Assembly: GCA_021397845.1 (NCBI GenBank)
Contig: CM038052.1
Span: 174,332,183 to 174,396,182 of the forward strand
Length of the DNA stretch: 64,000 nucleotides
Source: Areca catechu
Lineage: Eukaryota; Streptophyta; Magnoliopsida; Arecales; Arecaceae
Reading direction: 5' to 3'
In this document: positions 46,900 through 58,240 of the stretch, in pieces
Position numbering within the stretch: position 1 is the stretch's first letter
Layout: each line of letters begins with the position of its first letter
Translations under genes and position numbers: made by a program
Notes under the pieces: model-generated
What the model was told of the DNA's origin: nothing
The model's input: only the letters and a program-made list of their open reading frames with translations
Databases searched by the model: none

Positions 46900-47360
46900 A
46901 TTGCCCTCCACTCCCAATTTTGAAATAACTTTATTTCGAAAAATGGGAGTAGTTATAGTTTGTCATCTATGGATAAAAAGAAGATAATTAATGATGGCGA
47001 ATCGCTGACTCTGCCTCTCATAATAACTGATTTATGATTCGAAGATTGTGCTAAGGACATGTGCCAGCCTCTTATTGATGCTTCAAAAAGATGGCGCAGA
47101 TTTGAAAGCTTGGCCAATCCTCTCATTAAAAAGACTTTTATGGGACTCTTGGTCGATCGAGAATGTACACTTGGCGACATCTTGAGCCATAGTTATTATG
47201 TTGAAAACTCATCTTGGCCGTCTATGACATTTCTCGTGGATCGTAACTGACAATCCATCAATCGACGTCTCTTAGTAATTCGTACCCACGATTGGCACCG
47301 TCGATACGTCGTGCAACTAAGAAGATCATCAATTTTCTGAGAAAACCCTACCGTCCCGCA

Positions 47361-47372
47361 TATATATAAAAA
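47361..47372 (+). promoter_or_regulatory. TATA box for the antisense gene of the Gypsy element
   Basis: CATATATATAAAAAAG lies on the + strand about 255 bp upstream of the first recognisable ATG (47622). It follows a long stretch without genes and precedes a C/T-rich leader, as in ordinary plant promoters. Confidence 0.55.
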
Positions 47373-47621
47373 AGGGGGTCATCCTACGAAATGAACTTCC
47401 GTGCTTCCTGTTGGAACTTCTTCTTCTTTCTTTCACTAGAAACTATTGTGCTTCTCTTACAAGTTATTCTGTTTTTATCTGGAGGTAGGGGTCCTTCTCT
47501 TCACTTTTTTCATAATATCCAAGTTATTAGATAGCTCGGTCGCTGGTAAAGGTTCAGTGGGTGATGAACCTTCTGGGAGCAGAGGTCCTGCTAGAAGAAA
47601 AAATTCGAACTTTCTCCAGAA

Positions 47622-50600
47622 ATGGTTACCAATTCTTTGTCTTTTACCAAGGTAGAAAGTCTTCAAGAACATTACCACATTCCTAGGACCTATAAAATAT
47701 TACTTCCCAGACCCGATGAGAGGGTCATTCATCCTCCTCCTGAGGCTATTGCTATATGCAAGGATCATTTAAAGGCTGGCCTTAGGTTTTCTCTTTATCC
47801 TTTTTTGGTGAAGATATTTATTCTTTATCAATTAGTCCCAGCTCAGCTGATGCCAAACAGCTTTAAAAATATCTATGGGTTATTAGTTCTTTGCAAACTA
47901 TGTAAGGTAATGCCCAAAACCTCATTATTTACTTCTCTCTTTATACTGAAGAAAGACTTTCACGGTAAAAAATGGTGGGTCATCGGCCCCCGTCCGGGTC
48001 GAAGACTAATTAAAGGGATGCCTAGTGCCATACGCGGGTGGAAATCCTGTTTCTTCTTTATTTATTATCAATCATGGGGCTTTAACCCCGAATGTAAGAC
48101 TCCACGCTTAGATGCAAATGCCGGAAAAAGAATCTTGAAAGCCGATCAGAAGGATTTTGAGACATTATCCAATTCAAAGGTTCTTTTGGTCAAGGAACTG
48201 CTAAGGGAACAAAACCTCTATCCCGCTCATATCAGTGAGCTTCCAACATTAGGTATAGTAAATAGTTGGCTTTAATTCTTTCAGAATCTATTTTGCATTT
48301 CCAATGACTGATCTGAGAAACCTTTTCTCTCTAGTTGCAGGTGAAAAAATAAAGCCTAATCTTGAAAAACTCTGATAAGCATCCAGAAAAAGAGCAGTAC
48401 CGGTTCATCAAAAGAAAACAGAAGTCCGAAAAAAAATCAGGGCCGAAGGAACCTCAAGGACAAGCCCAACAAGGGTTACGCCAGATAGAGACGATGCTTC
48501 TATGGCAGAACCTCCATCAAGGATTTCCACTCCATTACCTTCTCCAGAGCAACCTATCCCAGATCCGATTATCAAGGAGCCGATTCGTCCTTCTCCAAAG
48601 GATAAAGAAAAAGCTTCTCAAATTGAGGAAGGTACAGGGAGAACGCTTCGATAGATAAAGAATGTAATTTGGATTTTGCAGTTTTTTCTGATGCATGGGG
48701 CTTGGTGCACCCTGAAGTAGCTAGGAAGATATTGAAGTTCACCCTCCTCCCTCGAGATTAGGAAGTCAGCAAAACCCAAAATATTAAGGAAATATCTGAT
48801 TTGGCATTTTCATCTATGCTGAAGGTAAGTATTATTTCCTTTCTTTTTTCCTTTTGATATAGTATTTAACTTGGTTAACTTCGCATTCTACATGGTCAAT
48901 GCAACTGATTCATGATATTACTCTCATGGAAGAGAGTATAATTGATTTTAGAGATTATCATAAAAGAACTCAAGAAAAACTCTGTTGCCCAGTGATGATG
49001 CAACCCAAGAGGGGGGTGAATTGGATTTTTAAAATTATTTGAACTATTTCAATGGATATAAAACAGGTTTGTGCCAATTCAAATCAAGTGCTTATATTTT
49101 GTCAAAGTGTTTGTATGCTTAATGAAAATATGCAACGGAATTAACAAAGTAAATTCAAGAGTAAATAAGCAATAAATAAGAGGAATCACAAATACAAGAA
49201 TATATAGTGGTTCGGTGCACTCCAAGGCACCTACATCCACTTCCTAAGTTCTCCTTGGGTAATTCACTATAATCACCAAGATTACAGTCGATTATTTTTC
49301 TAGGCTCACTAATCAAAACTCAAATTCTTTTCCCGGGCTCATAAGTCAAAATCTCTTGTTGGTTTTATAACTTAGGTTAACCAACAACCTTCGATGGTTT
49401 TACGGGCTCACCAACAACTTATGTTGGTTTTACGGGATCACCAATAATCTATGTTGGTTTTATGGGATCACCAACAATCTATGTTGGTTTTACATAAAGG
49501 CTAACCAACAACCTCTTTGATTTTCCAAGGCTCACCAAAAATTTTAATAAACAAAGTAAGCACAATATGAAAAGAACACAACAAAAACTTTCTTAAACAA
49601 AGCATATATCTCTTTGAAGCCCTTGATTGTTGATGAAGAACTTGTCTTCAAGATATTGAAGCCTTTGAATATTGATGAAGATGTCGACTTGGAAGCTTTC
49701 CCTCAATCTTGGAAGCTTGAATGCTTGAACTATTCAAAATAATGAATTCTTAAGTGTATTTAATAAAACTCTTCAAAGGATTACTTTTTCATTTGATTTT
49801 TGGTGTTTATATAGCTCTCCAAACCATAGATGACCATTTATGACCGTTGGGGATGAAAAACTAGACGTTTGAAGCAAGTTGGAATCAATTCTGCACTTCT
49901 GAAAAACTAACCATTATTTCAAGTGTCGATACTTGAATATGATGAGTCGACATTTGAGTTCTTCATGAGTCGACACTTGATTTCTGTGAGTCGACACTTG
50001 GATCAGCTCAAGGCAAAGATTCTGGATTGACACAATTCTGTATTTTTCTTGTTCTCAGGCCTTGAGTCGATACTTGAACTTCTTCGTGAGTCAACACTTG
50101 CTTGTGCCAGTGCTGAAACTTCTCCAGAATCAAACTTTAAGTCATTTCAAGTCTTCCTTATGTTCCAAAGTCCTTATAACTTAAAATTTCATGAATTTGA
50201 AGGACTTTTTCAACTGAAATACAAGCATTTCTTCATTCAACATGGATGAGTACTAAGATCTAATAAACACACTAAAACATACAATTAGTACTCATATATA
50301 CTTAAATATTTTGTTAATCATCAAAATCAAGACCAGAGTCAATAAACTCCAAATGACAGAAGTCGAGAAGGAAGTAGCTGAAGAGTTAAAGAAGGCCATG
50401 GAGGAGAAACTTTCTTTGAGTGATGCCGCAGTCCAAAACTTAAAAGCCGAATTAGAAAAGGCTCAATCGAGGGCTTCTGAACATGAAGCAAAGCTCAAGA
50501 AGAGAAAAAAGAAGATTCGGTCCTTAGAACATTCAGCCAAGGAATCTCAGAAGAAGATCGAAGAAGCGGTCGAAAAAGTTGATGAAGCGATCAGAAAAGC

Positions 50601-50946
50601 TAAAGTAGCGGCTAAAGAAATAGAAGCTTTAAAGGATCAAGTAAATAGGGTGATTGAGGACTATAAGAAGTCTTTAGCATTTGATGATGAAACGACCGAA
50701 TCAGGAGCATTCAGCTACCATGCAGGTTATAATGATGGGGTGAATGAAATGCAAAAACTTTATCCAAACCTTGATATCTCGAACATTCAGCTATATGAAA
50801 TCCAAGGGACAGAAGAGCCTGGATCTCCAGTAGTTACTAAAAAAATATTGGGTTACACTGAAGAGGCTTGTGCCGCAACCGAAGAGGCTACTGAAGAAGA
50901 ATTATTAGCAGCTACAGACCCAATCAACCCGACTCAAGCCGAATAG
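47622..50946 (+). pseudogene. Antisense gene of the Gypsy element ('putative gypsy type transposon' / Transposase_28-like), split by a solo LTR
   Basis: The gene runs opposite to the element's gag-pol. Part 1 (47622-48252) encodes the family's conserved domain: YHIPRTYKILLPRPDERV, PPPEAIAICKDHLKAGLRFS, QLMPNSFKNIYGLLVLCKL and RPGRRLIKGMPSAIRGWKSC. A probable 88-bp intron follows (donor GTATAG 48253, acceptor TTGCAG 48340), then a broken Pro/Ser-rich linker (48341-48824; MAEPPSRISTPLPSPEQPIP), then a second likely donor, GTAAGT at 48825. Part 2 resumes at about 48900 (LMEESIIDFRDYHKRTQEKL), is cut by the solo LTR at 48983-50344, and continues in the same frame (50351-50946) as a Lys/Glu-rich coiled coil ending in an acidic tail (EEATEEELLAATDPINPTQAE). 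Antisense genes of this kind are known from Tat-lineage elements; their role is unknown. Confidence 0.82.
48983..50344 (-). mobile_element. Solo LTR of the SIRE-type family, TSD AACTC
   Basis: It begins TGTTGCCCAGTGATGATGCA and ends GAGTCAATA, homologous over its length to 18401-19677: CAACCCAAGAGGGGGGTGAATTG near the start, (GGCTCACCAACAACC)n, TCGACACTTG repeats and GTACTCATATATACTTAAA. Flanking AACTC at 48978-48982 and 50345-50349 is a perfect 5-bp duplication. No internal sequence remains, so it is a product of LTR-LTR recombination. Removing it reunites the reading frame of the antisense gene. Confidence 0.95.
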
Positions 50947-51690
50947 ATTATGGGCGAAGCTAACCCATTATAAGTAGCTGATGCAAAAGTTGCACAATTT
51001 TTGTAGCTCTTTTTCTTTTTGATCATGTTATAAGAAAGATAACATACATGTACTACTTTTTCATGAATAGAACATCTTTCTTTCCAGATAAATTATGCCG
51101 TAATGAAAAATTTACCAAGCATAGATTCATCGGAGGTAAGATGCTGAATGACAATCTCTCTAATCATATAGAGTCTGTGAGTAAGTAATATTCCTAACAA
51201 ACACATCAACCATCAACCCCAAAATTTTGAATGAAAATTTGTTTAAGGATAAAGTCTTTGGACCTAAGGTAATACAAAGTCTTCGGACATAGTCACAATG
51301 TAAACATGAGCTTCGAAGAATCCGAATAATTCAGCTTATCATATAAGCAATCTTTCTATTTCTAAATTCAGATTCTTCAAATCACATTGAACATAATCGG
51401 CCAAACAGAAAACCAGGCTTTAGATATTTCTACCATTAATATATTGAATGAAGGAGCTTGATATATGAAATCATTTTCTTCTTCCAAGAAGATATAATAA
51501 AATAATCATGTAAATGAAATACCATTATCTTGCTTCTTTTTCTTTGGTGAATAAGAAGATTCAAAGTAATTAAATTTGTCATTTCATCAACTTTTCTACT
51601 GGGATTGATTGCTTAGATTATTGCTGATCGAAAATAATATATATTGATTGGATATACTTCGACGTGTTGCTGGATTTACTTTGCACTTCA
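50947..51690. other. 3' region of the antisense gene, no further gene
   Basis: AT-rich sequence following the TAG at 50944-50946, with AATAGAAC near 51066 as a weak polyadenylation context. No open frames of note. Confidence 0.6.
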
Positions 51691-52138
51691 TCGGATTTAC
51701 TGTAGGGCAGACCGCGTAGGTCATCCCTGTGCCTTTGATAGAGAATAAGACAGACTGGTTAGGCCCACCTCAGCACTATATCGGATTTACCGTTGGATAG
51801 ATCACGTAGATCATCCGTGCCTTTGATAGAGAATAAGATAGGCTGGTTAGACCCACCTCGGCACTTCATCGAATTTACCATAGGGTAGATCACATAGATC
51901 ATCCCTGTGCCTTTGATAGAGAATAAGATAGGCTGGTTAGGCCCACCTCGGTATTTCATCGGATTTACCATAGGGTAGATCACGGAAACCATCCCTGTGC
52001 CTTTGATAGAGAATAAGATATACTAGTTAGGCCCACCTCGACACTTCATCGGATTTACTGCAGGGTAGATCACGTAGACCATCCCTGCGCCTTTGATAGA
52101 GAATAAGATAGGTAGGTTAGGCCTACCTTGAAATGAAC
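51691..52138. repeat. Tandem repeat, five units of about 90 bp, in the Gypsy element
   Basis: TCGGATTTAC recurs at 51691, 51781, 51869 (TCGAATTTAC), 51959 and 52049. Each unit continues with (G/T)GGTAGATCACGTAGATCAT, CCTTTGATAGAGAATAAGA and GGTTAGGCCCACCTCG. The array sits between the convergent ends of the antisense gene and of integrase. The 77-codon minus frame here is a repeat artefact. Confidence 0.93.
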
Positions 52139-53200
52139 ATGTCAATATAATTCCGTAAACAAAAATTTTTATTGATAATATTTGTGAAGGTTCTCCACAT
52201 TCTAAGATCGAGACAATAAAGTGCCTTCCAAAGTTTCAAGTCGATAAGCTCTGGGTGGATGACTTCTCTGATTCGATAAGGACCTTCCCAGTTAGGAGAA
52301 AACTTGCCTTGTTCAGCTGGCTTGGACACTTCGGACCTTCGCAGGACTAAGTCTTCAAGGCGAAAAATTTGCTCTTTTATGCGAAAGTTGTAGTATTTGG
52401 CAATTTTCTGGTGATATACCACCATCTTCAGTTGAGCATGGAGTTGGGTACCTTGCAATAAGTCTAAATCAATCCTTCGGTGCTCCGAATTTTCAGGTTC
52501 TTTATAATGGTTAATTTGTAAAGACTGTAAAGAGACCTCTATAGGGAGGACTGCTTCAGTGCCGTAAGCTAAGTGAAATGGAGATTTGCTGGTGGCTGTT
52601 CTAGGAATGGTTCGGTATGCCTAAAGAACCGAATTCAGTTCTTCGGTCCATGATCCCTTTGCATCGTTCAACCTAGTCTTGAGACCGTGAAGAATAGTTA
52701 TGTTGGTCACTTCAACTTCTCCATTAGATTGAGGGTGACTAACATAAATCAACTTATGAAGTATATGATACTGGGTGCCGAAGCTTTTGAACTTCGGATT
52801 ATCGAATTATCTTCCCTTATCAGTAACAATGGCATAAGGAATTCAAAAATAGAAGATAATTAAGTTTCTTATGAGATTCTTGACTTTTGCCTCAGTAATT
52901 TGTGCCAAGGGTTTGACCTCAACCCACTTAGTGAAATAGTCGATAGCCACTATAAAAAATTTCCGTTGTCCGAAGGCTGGAGGGAACGGGCCAAGAATAT
53001 CCATTTTTTATTGAGCAAAAGGCCAAGATGCTATCAATGGAGTAAGCTGATTTATGGGCTGTCTTTGTATATTAGAATACTTCTGACACTGATCACATCT
53101 TCGGATAAAATCTACAGAAGCTTTCTAAATAGTTGGCTAATAGTAGCCTTGGCGAATTATTTTGTAAGCCAAGGATCTGCCCCTCAAGTGTAGAACTTCC
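52123..53200 (-). pseudogene. Integrase of the Gypsy element, several stops
   Basis: Minus-strand order: RCDQCQKYSNIQRQPINQLT (53100-53020, end of the HHCC-type region), FFIVAIDYFTKWVEVKPLAQ (52960-52905, first catalytic Asp in DYFTKW), IVTDKGR (52825, second Asp), HPQSNGEVEVTN (52735, Glu of the DDE triad), AYRTIPRTATSKSPFHLAYG (52620) and the C-terminal FRLEDLVLRRSEVSK...KFSPNWEGPYRI (52330-52250). Stop codons occur inside the core, so it is inactive. It is on the opposite strand to the antisense gene. Confidence 0.88.
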
Positions 53201-53646
53201 AGAAGAAACAGAGAGAGAGCGCCTGGTTCTTTTCTATCTTGTCAGATTGACCCTTCATTGGCCCACCAGGCGGAGAATTGTAATGCTCATGAGAAAACCA
53301 AGTTTGTGAAGAGCATGGGCTAGGTTCTCGGCATCGGTCTGCCCTTCCTTTAGTTCGATGGCTGTGTTGAGAAGTGGCCGTGGGCATTATTTTTCGAATA
53401 GCAATTTTTTGAAAGGTTTGAAATAAGGTTGTCAAGGTGTTAACTCAATTCAGGAGGATCTCAAATTGCTGTTGCCCTATATCCAACATAGGGGGTGGCA
53501 TATCATTTTCCACAGGAGGATTATTCACCTGAGGAGCAGGGTCTTCCCTACTTGCAGAAGCATTATGGACTTTTTCTTTAACCATTCTTGTTTTTCAAGA
53601 TTCTGCTTAACAGAGAAAATTCTATCCCCTACCTGGCGTGCTAATC
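53201..53646 (-). pseudogene. Residual gag start joined to the pol remnant by a deletion
   Basis: The minus strand from about 53600 encodes VHNASASREDPAPQVNNPPV and a following DMPPPMLDIGQQQFEILLN, typical of the low-complexity N-terminus of Tat-type gag. The frame soon breaks. Sequence then passes directly to integrase at 53200, so several kb of gag, protease, RT and RNase H are missing. Confidence 0.6.
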
Positions 53647-54514
53647 TGTTGATGCTAAATTCTCGCGGACTGGTTGAAGTGATCTGCTGCCAGTTCGCCT
53701 TTGATGAAATCCTGACAAAATCTTGCAAAACAAATTTCCTGAATGAAATTTCTCCGATGGGGGACACTCCGATGCCAAAGTCAGTAAGGGTTTAGGCTAC
53801 AGAATGGAGAACTTTGAAAATAGAATGGATAGGGATAGGAAAGAAAGGAGTAAGTTTAGATAGCGTTGAGAGAGCTAATAGTGGACTGGCTCTAACTTGC
53901 CGGAAAACTCCCTCCCTGAGTGTCCCCTCTTACCAGTATTTATAGGCGTGAGTGTAACTGATTATGGTTATGGGAGTTAGTTAGCATAACTTCCTCATAA
54001 TCATAAGTAGTGGCTGTCAAAAATTTTTGCTATCGAAGCCGAGACTATCGACCATGTGGGTGGTTATAATGATCAGAATGGCTTCTGACTACTTCTGATC
54101 GAGAGACCATTTATATGCTCCGGACGCATTCTCCTTAAAGAAAATTCGAAATGAATTTAACTATTGTCTTCGGACTATCCTCTTCAGAGTAGGCTGAAGA
54201 AGCGTTAGCTTATATGCTTCAGAATTATTTCCTTCGGAACGGGTCAGGAGGTAAAGAACCATTGATCATGAAACCGAAGTGGACAAACTTTGTGCTTCAA
54301 AAGTATTCTCTTCGAACCAAGCTAAAGACTGATTTATGAAATGTAGTTGTTAGGAAGGTGGAGTTTGAATATTGCTTCAAGGGATAGATTGTAGCCCTTG
54401 TTAGACTTTAGAGATATCACCTTCAGGTGCACTGACTTGGTTGACGGGTCCAGATAAGATCGATTAGATCGATGAACCGGAAATTATTTTGTATCAAACC
54501 GAATTATCATAACA
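53647..54514 (-). repeat. 5' LTR of the Gypsy element
   Basis: Partner of 46045-46899; followed on the right by the GGTTG target duplication. Compared with the left copy it has several short indels (for example around 54020-54070). Confidence 0.93.
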
Positions 54515-54519
54515 GGTTG

Positions 54520-57500
54520 TAATTCCAGACACGAGGGCTCATTCTCCTGACACGAGGCGTAATGTCTGTCATTTTTGCTTGGGCTGAAATCTTGTCTATC
54601 TCGTCTTCCTCCTTTCCCTTGTTCATATGGCGGAGAGTAAGGTTTGAGATATCTTTGTTGGATCTTCCTCTCATCCATGAATTATTACTATTTTAGGTTA
54701 AGGTAAGGGCCTTCGCTCTAGATTTCTTTGCATATTTGTTTTTTCATGTTTTGGAGAGAGGATTAGGGAAATTTATATGGTCGTTACTCTCGGCCTAGCA
54801 ATCTACAAGACTTTGTTTTTTAACTAACATAGAGCTCCTCCCAAAGCTTGTGCCGGTCGATCTTGTACCGAAGAATCGTCGTATCTCCAAATTCCCATGT
54901 TACAAACCCTGTATCTAGAACCGGATCCCTCTACAGGAGCATGAAAGTATGAATTTATTTATCATTTTCCTTTTTTCTGCCTTCCTTTGTACTTGAATAG
55001 GGTTTCTCTATTGGTTGCTGTCCATGGATTTGTGGCCTCCCTTCATGTACTGATTAGGGTTCTTCATGTGCGCCACCATGGTGAATCTCTGTTTGCTAAG
55101 TTCCAAAATGTTTGTTGATTTGGGTTTTCACTTTGCTGCCCCTATGTTGCATTTTTCATTCATTATTATGATTTCCCTTAAACTCTCCTCCCCTTCAGTG
55201 TCATAATAATCGTGCATGCGAAACACGCCTCCAACATTACCACGATCTTAAGTTCACTCCCTCCTCTTAAGCCCTCTATTTTATTCACATTTTGCTATTT
55301 AACTACATGAATATCCTAGTTTTCTTTTATATAGTAATTTTACATTTTGGTGAGAAGGTATTGGTCATTTAAAGGTGGAATCTATAAAGGGACGGGGAAG
55401 TCATGATAGTGTTGCTCAAGTATATAATCTCAATCAGCCCCCTAAATTAAAAGTTTTATTTTTTTGATTTTTCCAAGTTTGTTTTTTTTTTTGTTAATTT
55501 TGTAATGTATGATATATCCGGATTTCTTTGATGGTTGGTTGGTGGATGTTTTTTAGTTGGGACCTTTGGTTGAAACGTAGGCTATCTTGTATTTTGGAGT
55601 AAAAAAATATTCTCATTATTTTTTTATATTTATTTGTGATGTTATCTCTTTGAGAGAAATAAGATTACATTAGAGCTTTTATTAATCTATAGATATTCTC
55701 TCTATGTACTTGTTCTTTATTAAAGGTCATTTCATAGGTGATATTTAGATGCAGTCGATAAAGATAATATTTTGATATGTCTTGCATTATCGCTGGTCTT
55801 TGATTCATATTTTTTATATTTTAAAAAAATATTATTTTAAAAGTCTTTTGTTTTAGCAATGATGATAGGCTGCCTTTAAATTAAGCATGGCTTAGAGACA
55901 AGGTTGAACTATTTAATTAGTTCAAATATTTTGTAGCCGTGATGCTTCATTGACTTTGCCTTTGCTTATTCTAAGCCCCACATTATATGTATTTGTCTTT
56001 TATTTTGAGTTTTGTTATTATAATCACGGATGTCATCGGATTTTATTTACATTGGCAGCCCCTTGCCTTTTTAACTGTAACTTAGGAGTTATATTTCTAT
56101 CTATTATATTCTATCTATTGCTTTTGTAAGAGTGGTTTTTGTTAGTATACAGGTTTGTGATAGCAAAAGAAACTTGTTTGCATTCCTTATTAAACTTGAT
56201 GTGACAATGATTTTATTTGCAATAATTATTAGTGAGAATGTGAAAGATTTCTTAAACTTGATATTTTGTGGTATTAAATACAATAAGGATAGTGAAAGAG
56301 TTGTGCTTACTAGTTTTAACTTTGTTAATTCCTTGATGGGAGATGTGAGCTGGCTTACCATCCATGTTGTCATTTACATCCATGTTGCTATCGTATGTAA
56401 GTTCGGGTGGTATATTTTATATATTTTTTGTATTTGATGATTTGTAGGGCCCAATATATATTTAGTGATGGTAAAGCTAAACGATGGTGATATTGGATCT
56501 AAAACTGATCATCCTATATAGAGTTGGTAGCTTTTCTCATATTAATGCCACTTGCCTTTTATCGAGTTTTTTGTTGATGGTATGGAATAGATCTTGTAGC
56601 ATTGAGTTGAGATGTGTTCAGGATATAGGTTCTTGTTAGACTTATTCGTACTATGGTTTGGGATGTTAATAGCTGTGATGGTTCTCTGTTCAGGACCTTT
56701 ATCTTTGTTGACCTCTATATGCTACTATATTTTACTTTTTACTATAAACAAATAAAGTTTATTTTAGGTATGTTGTATGGAACTCTATTAGAGTTTGTGT
56801 GATGCATATTGGCTAGGGTCTGTTTGTTATGTTCTTAAATTTTCTTATTATAATTTTGTATCGGATCAAGCATACCATTATTTTGACAGCTGCCTCTTAG
56901 TGGTGATTTTTGGATATATAAATCTTATTATTATACAAATGATGAAAGTTAAATCCATTTATTCTGAGTTCAAGAATTTTATAATTACAAAAATTTCTAT
57001 TATTCTGATAAGTTGTTATTGTTATAGGCATATGTTCTTCTTTTCTTGCAGAGGACAATATTAGATCTCCATGATCCGGAGGGACAATCTTCTTAACTAT
57101 TCTACTAGGAGATGGTGCTAATGATTAGGGACTACTGTGTAGTAGGTAAAACATATTACTGTTGATATTTGTAATATTATATATATATTTTGGATCTCGG
57201 GTTCTATGTTTTATTATCTAGGCCTAGATGTTCTCTTCTTATTTTTTTATGGAATGTTGAGCTTGTACGAATATTTGCACAGAATCGTAATCAAAATTAA
57301 ATTATTCATTTTTCTTATAAATTATAATATCTTTTCAGTTCTCTGTTCTTCTTTCACATTATTGATTTAGCATCTCAATAGCATATCGTGTCATATCATG
57401 CTTATATTTGATTCATCAGGGATCTAAGCTTTCTGGCTTTCATTTTAGCGCTTCATATGCTATAAATATGACTCACAAAAGCTGTAATTGATAGAGATTT

Positions 57501-57950
57501 ATTAGTGAAAATGATAATTTACTATTATGTTTGATTTGAAGGTGCCGTGAGTATTCATAAAATTGATATTGTATTCTAAAGAGTGGTTAATATTTATAGT
57601 TAGTGGTGAACATCGATCAGCGAGACAATGATGTTAGGTTTCATCGTCTATCAGTTTTGCTGTAATATTTTGAGCTGCTTCAAATTTATAGGTCATTGTA
57701 ATATAACAATTTGTATAAACATTAACATAATAATGCTAATACCACATCAAGGCAATTTTGTGAATGTGGATTTTCATCGTTGTATTGTTTAGCACAAAAA
57801 TATTTATTTTAATCTACCAAGTTTATTAATTTAATCGAGATTTTTGTAATTTATATTTTGAAGATATGCATTTTGCTCCATTTATATTATGGGCCTGGAA
57901 AGCCGGTAAAGGTATAATTAAATATCTCCTGGTATCAGTATACGTGACAC
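54520..57950. other. Intergenic AT-rich DNA, no gene supported
   Basis: A minus-strand frame (54484-54678) starting MDERKIQQRYLK has no recognised product. From 55100 to 57950 sequence is AT-rich with only short shadows (89-101 codons at 56104-57064). No TE protein is recognised. Confidence 0.55.
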
Positions 57951-57953
57951 GTT

Positions 57954-58098
57954 GCATTTGCCAACTTTAGTATGATCTAATGAGCAAAGGTATGCGGTCC
58001 GACAAGTATAGCTACATGCCATAACGCATTTGCAACTTAGCATGGCCTAATGAGCATGGGCATGCGGTCTAACAAGTGTAACATGTTGGATCCTCATC
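57954..58098. repeat. Diverged tandem duplication, period about 72 bp
   Basis: GCATTTGCCAACTTTAGTAT...CTAATGAGCAAAGGTATGCGGTCC at 57954 matches GCATTTGCAACTTAGCAT...CTAATGAGCATGGGCATGCGGTC at 58026, with ACAAGT.TA at each end. Confidence 0.85.
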
Positions 58099-58139
58099 AA
58101 TAGAAAAGCAGCACATCACAAGGTCAAATGATATGGTGT

Positions 58140-58240
58140 TCAATGAATTGATGGGCTAGCTAATCCAAACTCCCTCTCCCTTTCTCTTTCTCTCTCATGG
58201 GCTAGTTGATCCAATCTCCCTCTCCCTTTCTTTCTCTGTC
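58140..58240. repeat. Duplicated CT-rich segment
   Basis: GATGGGCTAGCTAATCCAAA and CTCCCTCTCCCTTTCTCT, then again CATGGGCTAGTTGATCCAAT and CTCCCTCTCCCTTTCTTT: two adjacent copies of about 50 bp. Confidence 0.85.

Larger units (their letters stand above)
46045..54514 (-). mobile_element. Tat-type Gypsy element with intact TSD, pol mostly deleted, carrying an antisense gene
   Basis: LTRs at 46045-46899 (855 bp) and 53647-54514 (868 bp) begin TGTTGATGCTAAAT and end AATTATCA(C/T)AACA. Flanking GGTTG at 46040-46044 and 54515-54519 is a perfect 5-bp target duplication. Inside the right LTR the minus strand reads GATTAGCACGCCAGGTAGGGG, resembling Tat-type primer-binding regions. Beside the left LTR is a purine tract (minus strand GGGAGTGGAGGGC). 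On the minus strand only a gag start (53400-53640) and the integrase (52123-53200) remain; protease, RT and RNase H are deleted. On the plus strand lies an extra gene (47622-50946), and between it and integrase a 90-bp tandem repeat. A solo SIRE LTR is nested at 48983-50344. Confidence 0.93.

Noticed and set aside
51759..51992. 77-codon minus-strand frame
   Set aside because: It lies wholly within the 90-bp tandem repeat and simply repeats the same peptide.
56104..57064. Frames of about 90-100 codons in AT-rich DNA
   Set aside because: Composition is Ile/Leu/Phe-rich as expected from translated AT-rich DNA, and the same region is open on the opposite strand.
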